A stretch of 64,000 bases of DNA from positions 98,045-162,044 of the forward strand of contig NZ_JAPEOX010000005.1 in assembly GCF_026340675.1 (NCBI RefSeq), in the 5' to 3' direction. Shown here piece by piece: positions 8,237-17,288 of this stretch (position 1 is the stretch's first letter; each line of letters begins with the position of its first letter). Position numbers and translations under genes: made by a program. Under the pieces are notes generated by a model. It had not been told where the DNA came from. It did not search any database and saw only the letters and a program-made list of their open reading frames with translations. The DNA comes from Streptomyces sp. NBC_01264 (GTDB lineage: Bacteria; Actinomycetota; Actinomycetes; Streptomycetales; Streptomycetaceae).

Positions 8237-11200
8237 TCAGCCAAATCTCAAGAGGTGGAAAACGTCCGACGAGAAGAAATGCTCCGTGCCGCGAGCCGTT
8301 GGCCTAGATATGTAACTGAGTCCATGGCTTGCGTCACCATCCCACAGAAGACTGTACCTGCCCATGAACTCTGTCGCGGCATCGTCTGACATGCCGCCAA
8401 GGTGTGCTTGGGGGAATCCTGCTAGATCTTTGTTTCGAACCGAAAACTTCATGATCTGTGCACCGGGCTTATTTGCTGCGTATGAAACGGCCTCGGCGTG
8501 ACTTCCCCACGAATATACACCCGGGCCGAAGTGGGCCCTATCGGGTTCGGTAGGGAACGGCTGCCCGCCGGAATTGAGGCGAGCTGCGTCATCTGCTCCT
8601 TGAACGGTGTAGAAGTCGGTCGAATCATCCCCGCCCCCTACCTTGCCCTTCCTGGTTCGGCTTTTTATTCCTCCACCTTCAGACATGCCATACATCTCGA
8701 CTACGGATTTCCCGTTGCCGAGTACGAAGATGGCGGGGTCGCAGCCGCGCTTGACCATTTTCTGACACGCCCCGAGGAGGGCGCCGATCATGGTGGACCA
8801 CTCTTGTGCGGGGTCGCCAGAAGTTCCCCAGAATGATGTTTCGTGGCGGTAGGAAGCGCTGAAGAGAGCGGTGAATTCTTCGGTGTTGACCGACGGGAAC
8901 ACGTAGACAGTTCCGTCGGGGGCGGTGACGGTCGGCGGACCGTCGTGGGTTACGCCGGACGTGGTGTAGCCCCTATTGTTGTCGCGTGACTGGTCCCCGG
9001 AGATGGTGCTGATTGGCGTGATGGTGTCTGTGTTGTTATGGGTGATCGTTCCCCCGGATGAGCCGGGACAGTTGTAGAGCTTGCCGCATTCTTCGCTTTT
9101 GAGGCCGCTGGGGTCGCTTTGTGAGATGGGGTTGTTGTTGGCGTAGTTGTATCCGTTGAGGGATTGGGGCTGGTCGAGGCTGAGGAGGGGGTCGACGCTG
9201 ATGAATTGGCCGGTGGCCGGGTCGTATTCGCGGGCGCCGATGTGGGTGAAGCCGGTGGTGGTGTCGGTGTCGCCGCCGATGAATCCCTTCTGTCCGGGCC
9301 AGAAGGCGGGGGTGGCGCCGCGCTGGGCGCCGTAGGGGAGGGATTTGCGGCGGTTGTAGGTGAGGGTGGCGGCGCTGATGGAGAGGGTGTTGGTGCCGTG
9401 GTGGTCGGCGATGAGAAAGCGGACACGGCCGTCGCTGCTGGAGCGGATCGCGCTGCCGCCGGGGAAGGAGTAGTACCGGTTCCCGGTGACGGCATTGGTG
9501 GCCTTGGTCAGGATGAGTTCCTGGCCGCCGGGAAGGTAGAGCGTGGTGGTGGCCGGTTCGCGCTTGAGGATCCGGGTGCCGGCCGGGTCGTAGAGGAATG
9601 AGGTGGTGGCGCCGGAGACCGTGGAGGTGGCGAGTTTCCCTTCGTCGTTCCAGGTCATGGTCTGGGTGGCGCCCACGGCTGGGTTCTTGGTGGTCATGTT
9701 GCCGGTGGCGTCGTACGCGTAGGCGTCGGTTCCGGTGGTGCCGCCGGTTGAGGTGACCTTTTGGAGTTCGTGGCCGGCCGTCGTGCCGGTGGGGTGGGTG
9801 TGGGTGCGGGTGGTGTCCGCGGTGACGGGTCCGGCCTTGTGCTGCTTTTCGGTGGCGCGCTGGCCGGTGTCGGTGAAGGTCCAGCTGGTCCAGTACGGGT
9901 CGACGGTGCCGAGGTTGGGGGTGCCGGCGCCGTTGACGGGCTTGGTGGCGCAGTTGTCGCCCGAGGTCCAGGCCTCGGTCATGCGGCGGGCCCAGTCGTA
10001 GGTGAAGCACTGGTTGTCGGTGATTGTGGCGTCGTCTTGCTTGTCGGTGATCCGGGTGATGTTGCCGGCCGGGTCGTAGGTGTAGCTGATCTTCGACAAG
10101 TCGGCGGGGCCGGCGAGGTCGCGCGTGGTGCTGGACTGCATGACACGTCGGGTCAGCGAGTCGTAGGTGAGGGTGCTGCCGATGGTGTTGCTGAGGTTGC
10201 CGAAGATCAGGTCCGAGGGTTCACCGAAGGCGGTGTACTCGGCACCTTGCAGGTAGACCTGGGACAGGTTGCTGTCGACCACCGACAGTTGGTCCTGCGT
10301 TTTGTAGCCGTTATTGACCGTTTCCGCCGGGAGGGCGGTGGTGGCCTTGGAGTTGCTGGTGCTGTAGGTCGTGGTTTCGGGCAGTCCGCTGACGGGGGTG
10401 ACGGTGCCGGTCACCGTGTAGGTGCCGGCGAGTTCTTCCTCGCCCGTGACGCTGGGAACGGTGACCTTGGTGCCGGTCGGTCGGCCGCCGGTGTCGTAGC
10501 CGATGACCGTGCTGGTATAGGCGGCGGTGCCGTCATAGCGGGTCGTGGTAGCAGGCAGACCCTTGCCGCCGGTGGCGGTGTCGTAGGACCAGGCGGCGAG
10601 CTTGGTCCCGGTGACTGTGTCCTTGCGCAGGCTGGTCGGACGGCCGAGCTCGTCATAGGTAGTGGCGAGCGTGACGCCGCGCGCGTCGGTGACGCTCTGC
10701 GGCCGGCCGTCGGGGCCGTAGGCCGTGGTGCTCTTGCCCTTGTCGGGGTCGGTGCTTTCGATCTGGCGTCCGCGGAGGTCGTAGCCGTAGGTCCAGGTGT
10801 TGCGCCCGGAGTTGTCCGCGATTTTCGAAAGCTGGCCGGCACGGTCGAAGCTGTAGGTGTGCTTCTCGTACAGGGTGGCCGCATCTCCTATGCCGGGGGT
10901 GCGGTCCTTGTAGTCGCGCCGCTCGATCACGCGCCCGCGGGCGTCGGTGACGGCCAGGGTCGCGGTGCCGCCCTGCGGCGGGACGACGGCCTGCCAGTCG
11001 GGTCCGTAGGTGGTGCTGGTGCGCCACTTCTCGACGTTGTCGCCCATCAGGACGGAGGCGGTGACGCGGCTGCGGTCGTCGTAGAGGGTTTCGGTGGCGC
11101 TGGGGATGTCCGCGTCGAGGCTGACGTTCAGCGCCGTGCTGACCGGGGTGTCCCTGTAGTAGGGGGCATTGGTCCGGCGGACGCGCCCATAGGCGTCGTA

Positions 11201-11633
11201 GAAGGTGTCGGTGACGATTCGCCCCGGTGCTCCGATGGCATCTGTCTGGGTCTGCCGGGGGCGCAGGAGGGAGTCGTAGAAGCTGACTGAGGTGCCCCAG
11301 GAGCCGTTCTCATAGAGTTTCTTCGCTGTGACTGTCGAGGCAGCTGTCGCGGAGAGCTTGTACGTGTACGTGACGTTGGGCTGCTCGCTGGTGGCCCGGC
11401 CGGCTGACCAGCCCTTGACGAGGCGCCCGAGGGAGTCGTATTGGGAGGTGACGGTCCGGCTGTTCGCGTCCGTGGCGGTCAGGACCAGGCCGCGCAGGCC
11501 GTCGAAGGTGCTGCTGGTGGTGTAGCCCTTGGGGTCGGTGACGGTGACCTTCGTCGGCTGGGCGCCGGTGCCCGGGGTGTAGGCCGTCTTAGTGACCTCG
11601 CCGTCCTGGCCCGTGGCGTTCAGGACGCGGCCG
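8237..11633 (-). pseudogene. RHS-repeat protein with ADP-ribosyltransferase-like toxin tip, 5' truncated
   Basis: The C-terminal part of a large YD/RHS-repeat protein. About 830 residues of YD repeats (YDPAGNITRITDKQ, YDATGNMTTKN) end in the RHS core closure (THIGAREYDPATGQFISVDP). A spacer of about 140 residues shared with the RHS gene at 24502 follows, then a unique tip of about 140 residues. The tip reads FYTVQGADDAARL then AHFGPGVYSWGSHAEAVSYA, which resembles ADP-ribosyltransferase folds (G-x-G-V-Y). The IS6 right end at 11634 removed the N-terminus, including any export signal. An ATG inside the IS6 end happens to stay in frame, so an 1135-residue product is conceivable but unlikely to be exported. 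Confidence 0.85.
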
Positions 11634-11707
11634 GGCATTGTCACGTTGTCGGCGGTATGATCGTTTGATGGTGCGTCAGGGTGTGCCAGGGCCTGGACGG
11701 GGCTGGT

Positions 11708-11953
11708 TCAGGCCGCGGCCAGCAGGCTCGTGCTGCCGGTGACCTGGTTCCAGACGGTGAAGCGGATCATCATCTCGAAGCGGTGGCGGCCGGCGGTCAT
11801 CAGATGCCGGTGGGGCCGGAAGTGGGGTGAGATCCCGGTGAACGCGGCCAGGAACCTTTGCGCCCCGCCCGGGCTGCGGAATCCTTTCATCGCGCGTTCA
11901 CGTTGCCTCGTTGGTTGGTGGGAGTTCTCCGCCCGGTTGTTCAGGCCCTTGTG
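11708..11953 (-). pseudogene. IS6 transposase, C-terminal part
   Basis: It encodes HKGLNNRAENSHQPTRQRER and GFRSPGGAQRFLAAFTGISP, ending VTGSTSLLAAA. It is nearly the same as the C-terminus of the intact copy at 22094. The N-terminal part lies beyond the IS1182 insertion at 13811-14291. Confidence 0.85.
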
Positions 11954-13810
11954 GATCCTGCTGGCCAAATGTCGTGTCCTGCGGTGAGGGCGGGCGGTTG
12001 GCATGGTGGTGGCCGGTTCTGTCGTTCCCGGCTGGTGGGGTGGGAGTCATGTCGTTGCTGCCGGAGCAGTGGCCCGAGGTCCCTGAGGTGACGGTGCGGG
12101 TCGCGCGGGCGGTGGCTGGTCGTGGGGCGCCGCCGTTGGCTATGCGGGTGCGGGATGAGCTGGGCGGGCTGTTCGCGGATGCCGAGTTCGCCGGGGCGTT
12201 CGGTCTGCGGGGCCGGCGGGGCTGGTCGCCGGGGCGGCTGGCGATGGTGACGGTGCTGCAGATGGCGGAGAACCTGACCGACCGCGCCGCCGCCCACCGG
12301 GTCCGGTTCGACCTGTCGTGGAAGTACTGCCTTGGCCTGGAGTTGGAGGACGTCGGCTTCGATGCCTCGGTGCTCTCGGAGTTCCGCACCCGGGTGGTCG
12401 AGCACGGCCTGGAGGAGCGGGTACTGGATCTGCTGCTGGCGGCATTGAAGGGCAAGGGCCTGGTCAAGGCTGGGGGTAAGCAGCGGACCGACTCCACCCA
12501 CGTGCTGGCGGCGGTGCGGGACCTGAACCGCCTCGAGCTGTGCGGGGAGTCGGTGCGGGCCGCGCTGGAGGCGCTGTCCGCCGCGGCCCCGCACTGGGTG
12601 GCGCAGGCCGTGGACGTCCGTGGGTGGAACCGCCGCTACGGGCGGCGCATCGACGAGAGCTGGCGTCCCGCCAGCTCCAAAGCCAAGCGGGACGAACTCG
12701 TACTGGACTACGGCCGTGACGCGGTGGCCCTGCTGCGGGCGGTCCACAACCCTCACTCGCCCCTGTGGCTGCGCGAGCTGCCCGCGGTCCAGGTCCTGCG
12801 CCGGATCACTGTGCAGAACTACCTGGTCACCACCGGCGGCGACGGGCGGGAGGTGGTCAAGCGGCGGGAGGCGGACAAGGAGGGTCTCCCGCCCGGCAGA
12901 CTGCGCCTGGCCTCGCCCTACGACCTCGACGCCCGCAACGGCACCAAGAACGCCCTACACTGGACCGGGTACAAACTGCACATCAGCGAGGTCTGCCAGC
13001 GGCCCCGGCCCGGCGGAGGGACCCCGCGGCCGGGACGCCGGGCGCGTCCGGACATCCCGAACGTGATCACACATGTCGCGACCACGGACGCGACCGTGCC
13101 CGATGTGAAGCTGGTCGAGCCCGTCCACCGGGCCCTCGCCGACCGGGGCCTGCTGCCCGCCGAGCACTACCTCGACTCCGGCTACGCAAGCGCGGAACTC
13201 CTCGCCGGGGCCCGGGCCGCCTTCGGGATCACCCTGGTCGCACCGCTCCTGGCGGGCACCTCCCGCCAGGACCGGGAGAACGCCGGTTACCAGCGCGAAG
13301 CCTTCACCATCGACTGGGACGCCGAGCAAGCCACCTGCCCCCAGGGCGCCACCAGCAGGTTCTGGAGCCCGGCCCGGCAACACGGCCGCGAAGGGATCGC
13401 GGTCCGCTTCGACGAGGCCGACTGCGGCCCCTGCCCGGTCAGAGCGGCATGCACCGACGCCACACGCCAGGGCCGCCAGCTCACCCTGCGCCCACGGGAC
13501 CTGCAGGAACTGATCAACACGAACCACGCCGCCCAGCAGGACGCCGACTGGCAGACCACATACGCCCTGCGCGCCGGCGTCGAGGGCACCATCCGCCAGG
13601 CCACAGCCGTCACCGGTAACCGCAGGGCCCGCTATCGCGGCCTCGCGAAGACCCACCTCGAACACGTCTACTCCGCCGTCGCCCTCAACCTCATCCGCCT
13701 CGACGCCTGGTGGAACAACCAACCCCTCGACCACACCCGCACCAGTCACCTCGCGAGACTTGACCTCACCCTCACGGCCTGACTGCCCCCCACATTTGGC
13801 CAGCAGGATC
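11954..13810 (+). mobile_element. IS1182-family element, copy 2
   Basis: 1857 bp, with ends GATCCTGCTGGCCAAATGT and complement. It is flanked by CCTTGTG on both sides (11947-11953 and 13811-13817), the complement of the CACAAGG duplication around copy 1. Its orientation relative to the host IS6 gene is the same as in copy 1. Confidence 0.92.
12049..13782 (+). CDS. IS1182-family transposase, copy 2
   Basis: 577 residues, with no residue difference seen from the protein at 4944-6677. It starts at ATG 12049, preceded by GGGGTGGGAG as a plausible ribosome site. It ends 28 bp inside the right terminal repeat. Intact and presumably functional. Confidence 0.93.
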   Translation: MSLLPEQWPEVPEVTVRVARAVAGRGAPPLAMRVRDELGGLFADAEFAGAFGLRGRRGWSPGRLAMVTVLQMAENLTDRAAAHRVRFDLSWKYCLGLELEDVGFDASVLSEFRTRVVEHGLEERVLDLLLAALKGKGLVKAGGKQRTDSTHVLAAVRDLNRLELCGESVRAALEALSAAAPHWVAQAVDVRGWNRRYGRRIDESWRPASSKAKRDELVLDYGRDAVALLRAVHNPHSPLWLRELPAVQVLRRITVQNYLVTTGGDGREVVKRREADKEGLPPGRLRLASPYDLDARNGTKNALHWTGYKLHISEVCQRPRPGGGTPRPGRRARPDIPNVITHVATTDATVPDVKLVEPVHRALADRGLLPAEHYLDSGYASAELLAGARAAFGITLVAPLLAGTSRQDRENAGYQREAFTIDWDAEQATCPQGATSRFWSPARQHGREGIAVRFDEADCGPCPVRAACTDATRQGRQLTLRPRDLQELINTNHAAQQDADWQTTYALRAGVEGTIRQATAVTGNRRARYRGLAKTHLEHVYSAVALNLIRLDAWWNNQPLDHTRTSHLARLDLTLTA

Positions 13811-14291
13811 CCTTGTGGGAGCGGTGCTCGACCGAGGGCATCACCTCCCGGTGCGCGGCCCCGTACGAGCGGAGCTTGTCGGTGACGACCACCCGGGGCA
13901 CCTGCCCGGTGGTGGTGAGGAGCCGGCGGAAGAAACGCCTGGCCGCAGCCTTGTCACGGCGATTCTGGACCAGGATGTCGAGGACATTCCCGTCGGCATC
14001 GACGGCCCGCCACAAGTACTTCTGCACCCCGCCGATCTTGATGAACACCTCGTCGAGATGCCACTTGTCGCCGGGCTGTGGGCGCCTGCGGCGCAGCGCC
14101 TTGGCGTAGGCCTGCCCGAACTTTAGACACCAGCGGCGGATGGTCTCGTAGGACACGATCACCCCGCGCTCGAGCATCATCTCCTCGACCTCGCGGAAGG
14201 AGAGAGGGAAGCGGAAGTACAGCCACACACAGTGCGAAATGATCTCCACCGGATAGCGGTGATTCGCGTACGACGGCACCCCAGACGACAC
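13811..14291 (-). pseudogene. IS6 transposase, N-terminal part
   Basis: Starts at GTG 14291 (SSGVPSYANHRYPVEIISHC) and carries the first two catalytic aspartates (WHLDEVFIKIGGVQ and VVVTDKLRSYG). The IS6 sequence is interrupted at SHKG by IS1182. The protein differs from the intact copy at 22094 only in IGG against VNG, so the element was recently active. Confidence 0.87.
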
Positions 14292-14359
14292 GACAGGTCC
14301 CTCCCCAGACGGATAACCCGAAGATCATCCCACCCTCACCCCGACAAGGTGACAGCACC

Positions 14360-14506
14360 CTTCCGATGGCTGACCCGATACAACACCCGACGCCGACACT
14401 CCCGCCTCGGACAACGATCACCGATCGCCTTCGAAAACGCCCTCCACCTCACACCAACTACGCTGACACCAGCCGCATAACCCGTGTTCAGGATTCGGGG
14501 TCAAGG
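14360..14506 (+). pseudogene. IS3-family OrfB, 3' remnant
   Basis: Encodes WLTRYNTRRRHSRLGQRSP, the typical C-terminus of IS3 OrfB, and stops at 14480. The element end follows (GATTCGGGGTCA), complementary in style to the IS3 end at 7497. The middle of orfB is missing. The IS6 copy ending at 14359 truncated it. Confidence 0.75.
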
Positions 14507-14547
14507 CCCCATGTCCCAATGCTCGCCTTTTACGGTGCTCCACCGTG

Positions 14548-14615
14548 AGGTGATGCCCTCGGTGGAGCACCGCTCCTACAAGGGGATCAACAACCTGGCG
14601 GAGAACTCCCAGTGA
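14548..14615 (+). pseudogene. IS6 transposase relic
   Basis: About 68 bp encode REVMPSVEHRSYKGINNLAE, a degraded piece of the IS6 catalytic region, followed by a stop. Nothing else of this copy remains. Confidence 0.7.
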
Positions 14616-14626
14616 CAGCGCCTAAG

Positions 14627-15220
14627 TCAGGCACCGAGCAGCATCAGTGTGTGAGGCCAGAGGTCGTCGAGCACCGCGGGGTCGTTCTTGAGCTTGGCGA
14701 AGAGAACCATGCCCTCCAGCTGGGCGACGAGGGCCCGGGCGGTCGACACCGAAGCCCGGTCTGTCGGGATTGCGCCCTCGGCTGCCGCGTCCGTGAGAAC
14801 GGTGGCGACCAGTTGGATCTGTTCGTCGAAGATCTCCTTCAGACGGGCCTGGATGTCCGGTTCCCGGGTGCTTAGCTCCAGGGCGAGGTTGCCCAGGAGG
14901 CAGCCGTCGACCGTGCCGGAGTCTTCTTTCATCCGCCGCTGGACAGCAGCCATGGCGTCGAGCAGCCGCCGCAGCCGGTCGAGGGCGGGCGCGGGGACGG
15001 ACAGCTCCCCGACCCAGCAGCTTCGCTCGCCCTGCCAGTAGGCGTCGACGACCTCGACGGTGAGGGCCTGCTTGGACTCGAAGAAGTGGTAGAAGCTGCC
15101 CTTCTTCACCTCGGCGTGGGCGCAGATCTCGGCGATGCCGAGACTGTTGTAGCCGTGGCTGCGCATGAGTTCGCCGGTGGCTGCAAGGAGCCTTGTGCGT
15201 GCCGTGCTGGTGCGTCCCAT
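14627..15220 (-). CDS. TetR/AcrR-family repressor
   Basis: A 197-residue transcriptional repressor. ATG 15220 is preferred because the canonical N-terminus follows (GRTSTARTRLLAATGELM). The helix-turn-helix is typical of the family (LGIAEICAHAEVKKGSFYHF) and is followed by an all-helical ligand-binding domain. The protein is divergent from the flavodoxin and nitronate monooxygenase genes and separated from them by a short region holding palindromic operator-like sequence, so it most likely represses that pair and itself, with an electrophile or quinone-like ligand as a plausible inducer. The ligand is inference. Confidence 0.92.
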   Translation of the reverse strand: MGRTSTARTRLLAATGELMRSHGYNSLGIAEICAHAEVKKGSFYHFFESKQALTVEVVDAYWQGERSCWVGELSVPAPALDRLRRLLDAMAAVQRRMKEDSGTVDGCLLGNLALELSTREPDIQARLKEIFDEQIQLVATVLTDAAAEGAIPTDRASVSTARALVAQLEGMVLFAKLKNDPAVLDDLWPHTLMLLGA

Positions 15221-15228
15221 GACGGTCA

Positions 15229-15291
15229 CTATACGGGCGGTCAACTAGCCGGAGGGTTCCTGGAGTGGATTTTTAGTTGACCGGTCGTCTA
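15229..15291. promoter_or_regulatory. Divergent promoter region with TetR operator-like palindromes
   Basis: The sequence TAGTTGACCGGTCGTCTA (15274-15291) is an interrupted palindrome of the length and style bound by TetR dimers. A related half-site, CTAGTTGACCGCCCGTATA on the minus strand, covers 15229-15247 close to the repressor start. The two would allow control of both divergent transcripts. Confidence 0.6.
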
Positions 15292-15344
15292 GTGTTCGGA
15301 AGATCGGCAGGCAACCGGCTCGCCGCGCTCTAGGAGGCCTCCCC

Positions 15345-15965
15345 ATGGCTGTACCCCCGATTACCGTCGCCATCGCCCATCACAGCGGGTACGGGCACAC
15401 CGCCCGTCAGGCCGCCGCCGTCGCCGAGGGCGCGGACTCCGTGCCCGGCGTCAACGCCGATCTGCGGGACGTGTCGGTCCTCGACGAGAGCCTGTGGACC
15501 GCCCTCGGTGCGGCCGAGGCGATCGTCTTCGGTTCCCCCACCTACATGGGCTCGACCTCTGCGGTCTTCCAGCGCTTCGCTGAGGCGAGCGCGCCGGTCT
15601 GGGCCGAGCGGGGCTGGCAGGACAAGCTTGCAGCCGGCTTCACCAACTCCGCCGGGGTCAACGGCAACAAGGACAACGCCCTGCTGTCGATGACCGTGTT
15701 CGCCGCCCAGCACGGCATGACCTGGGTGCCGCTGGGTCTGCCGCCGGGCTGGATCTACTCCTCCAACGGCAGCCCTGAGGACCTCAACCGGCTCGGCGGC
15801 TTCGTCGGCGCCATGGCCCAGTCGCCCTCCGACCTCGGTCCGGAACAGGCACCCGGCACGGCCGACCTGCGCACGGCCCGGCACCTGGGAGAGCGCGTCG
15901 CACGGGCTGCGTTTCGTCAGGCCCTGGGTCGTGAGGCCGAGCTCGCCTCGGCGGTGACCGGATGA
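15345..15965 (+). CDS. Flavodoxin-family NAD(P)H:quinone oxidoreductase-like protein
   Basis: A 206-residue FMN-dependent protein of the flavodoxin/WrbA fold. The phosphate-binding loop lies at the N-terminus (AHHSGYGHTARQAAAV), and SPTYMGSTSAVFQRFAE forms the second FMN contact. It likely catalyses two-electron reduction of quinones in the cytoplasm. A ribosome site (AGGAGG) precedes ATG 15345. The next gene overlaps by four bases (ATGA), so both are one operon under the divergent TetR regulator. Confidence 0.88.
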   Translation: MAVPPITVAIAHHSGYGHTARQAAAVAEGADSVPGVNADLRDVSVLDESLWTALGAAEAIVFGSPTYMGSTSAVFQRFAEASAPVWAERGWQDKLAAGFTNSAGVNGNKDNALLSMTVFAAQHGMTWVPLGLPPGWIYSSNGSPEDLNRLGGFVGAMAQSPSDLGPEQAPGTADLRTARHLGERVARAAFRQALGREAELASAVTG

Positions 15966-17041
15966 GACCGGGACGTCTCGGCGAGCTTCTCGGCATCGAA
16001 CTGCCTATCATCCAAGGGCCGTTCGGCGGCGGACTTTCCTCCGTCGAGCTGGCCGTGGCGGTGTCGGAGGGCGGCGGGCTCGGCTCGTACGGGGCCCACA
16101 TCCTCTTCCCGGAGGAGATCGGGGACCTGGTAGCACGGCTGAAAGCGGGCACGGACCGGCCGTTCGCGGTGAACCTGTGGGTTCCGCTCGATGGTGAATC
16201 CGAACTCCAGCCGTCCGAGACGGACCTGGCCGCTCATGTGGCGCGGCTGCGGCCGTACTACGAGGAACTCGGCATCCCCTCCCCCACCGCCGCAGACGTG
16301 GCCGCCGGGCCGGACTTCGACGCGCAGGTGGATGCCCTGCTCGCCGCCGCCCCGCCGGTCATCAGCCTCGTGATGGGGCCACCGCCCCGACGTCTGGTCG
16401 AGGAGACCCGGCGGCTCGGCATCGCGCTGATCGGTACCGCGACGACCGTCGACGAGGCCATCGCCCTGGAGGCCTCGGGCGTGGACGCGATCGTCGCCTC
16501 CGGCAGCGACGCGGGCGGCCACCGGGGAGCGTTCCTGAGGCCCGTGCGGGAGTCCCTGGTGGGCACGTTCTCGCTGGTCCCGCAGGTGGCGGATGCGGTC
16601 ACGGTGCCTGTGATCGCCGCGGGCGGGATCGCCGACGGCCGCGGTGTCACCGCAGCCCTCGCTCTCGGCGCGGACGCGGTCCAGATCGGCACCGGCTTCC
16701 TCGCCTGCCAGGAGTCGGGAGCGAGCGCGGTCCATAAGGCGGCTCTCGGCACCCCCGAGGCCCGCACGACGGTCTTGACCCGTCTGTTCTCGGGCCGCAC
16801 AGCCAGGGGCATCCCGAACAGCTTCGTCCGCGACATGGCAGCCCACGAGGACCACGTACCGCCGTATCCCGTACAGAACGCCCTGATGCAGCCGATCCGC
16901 CGGGCTGCGGGGGCTCAGGGCCGGCCCGAGTACGTGAACCTGTGGGCCGGCCAGTCGGCAGCCCTGGCTCGGGAGTCGCCGACGGCGGGCTCGTACCTCG
17001 CCGACCTCGTCAACGAGGCAGACACGCTGCTGAAGAGCTGA
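15962..17041 (+). CDS. Nitronate monooxygenase family protein
   Basis: A 359-residue FMN-dependent TIM-barrel enzyme. Characteristic segments are QGPFGGGLSSVELAVAVSEG at the N-terminus, SGSDAGGHRGAF with the catalytic-type histidine, VIAAGGIADGRGVTAALALG, and the FMN phosphate-binding GADAVQIGTGFLAC. Family members oxidise nitronates, and some may act on quinones or other substrates. Coupling to a flavodoxin-type quinone reductase and a TetR repressor points to detoxification of nitro compounds or quinones. The substrate is not deducible from sequence. Confidence 0.9.
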   Translation: MRPGRLGELLGIELPIIQGPFGGGLSSVELAVAVSEGGGLGSYGAHILFPEEIGDLVARLKAGTDRPFAVNLWVPLDGESELQPSETDLAAHVARLRPYYEELGIPSPTAADVAAGPDFDAQVDALLAAAPPVISLVMGPPPRRLVEETRRLGIALIGTATTVDEAIALEASGVDAIVASGSDAGGHRGAFLRPVRESLVGTFSLVPQVADAVTVPVIAAGGIADGRGVTAALALGADAVQIGTGFLACQESGASAVHKAALGTPEARTTVLTRLFSGRTARGIPNSFVRDMAAHEDHVPPYPVQNALMQPIRRAAGAQGRPEYVNLWAGQSAALARESPTAGSYLADLVNEADTLLKS

Positions 17042-17156
17042 TGGCTTCGCCGTTGCCGGTTGGGCGGTGGATCTCGGGTAGGCGTTGCCATCCCTGAAAG
17101 GAGCAGTCCCTGAGGCACTGTCACCTTCTTCCATCGCCTGACGGCTCGCCAGTCGA

Positions 17157-17267
17157 CTGCCGCAGTAAATGCCGGATTTACTGCGGCAGAACCCCTACGG
17201 TGATCACCACGACCTGTGGCGGGGTATTTCGGCCGCCGGGGCGAGGTGTACGCATTTACTGCGGCAG
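17157..17267. other. Candidate recombinase resolution site (IRS-like)
   Basis: A 33-bp core at 17157-17189 consists of CTGCCGCAGTAAAT, a 5-bp spacer GCCGG, and the exact inverted copy ATTTACTGCGGCAG. A third copy of ATTTACTGCGGCAG sits at 17254-17267 as a direct repeat. Core arms plus an accessory repeat immediately upstream of a tyrosine recombinase and a Tn3 transposase resemble the internal resolution site of TnpI-type Tn3 transposons such as Tn4430. Confidence 0.6.
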
Positions 17268-17288
17268 ATCTGGAAGGGTGGGGCGAGC

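Larger units (their letters stand above)
11634..14359 (-). mobile_element. IS6-family element split by IS1182 (second case)
   Basis: The ends GGCATTGTCACGTTGTCGG (11634) and, complemented at the right, GGTGCTGTCACCTTGTCGG pair exactly as in the intact copy at 22026. It is oriented leftward. An IS1182 copy interrupts it at 11954-13810. The flanks are the truncated RHS gene and an IS3 remnant. Confidence 0.87.

Noticed and set aside
9761..11290. A 509-codon plus-strand open frame opposite the RHS gene
   Set aside because: It is the complement of RHS repeats with Gly/Val/Ala-rich composition and no ribosome site. The minus-strand frame has clear YD repeats.
4363..14359. Inversion between the two oppositely oriented IS6::IS1182 units
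   Set aside because: Recombination between them would leave hybrid IS6 halves, but each unit has matching terminal repeats and matching protein type on both sides.
17112..17126. Solo IS6 end (GGCACTGTCACCTT)
   Set aside because: Only 14 bases match and no further IS6 sequence follows. Chance cannot be excluded.
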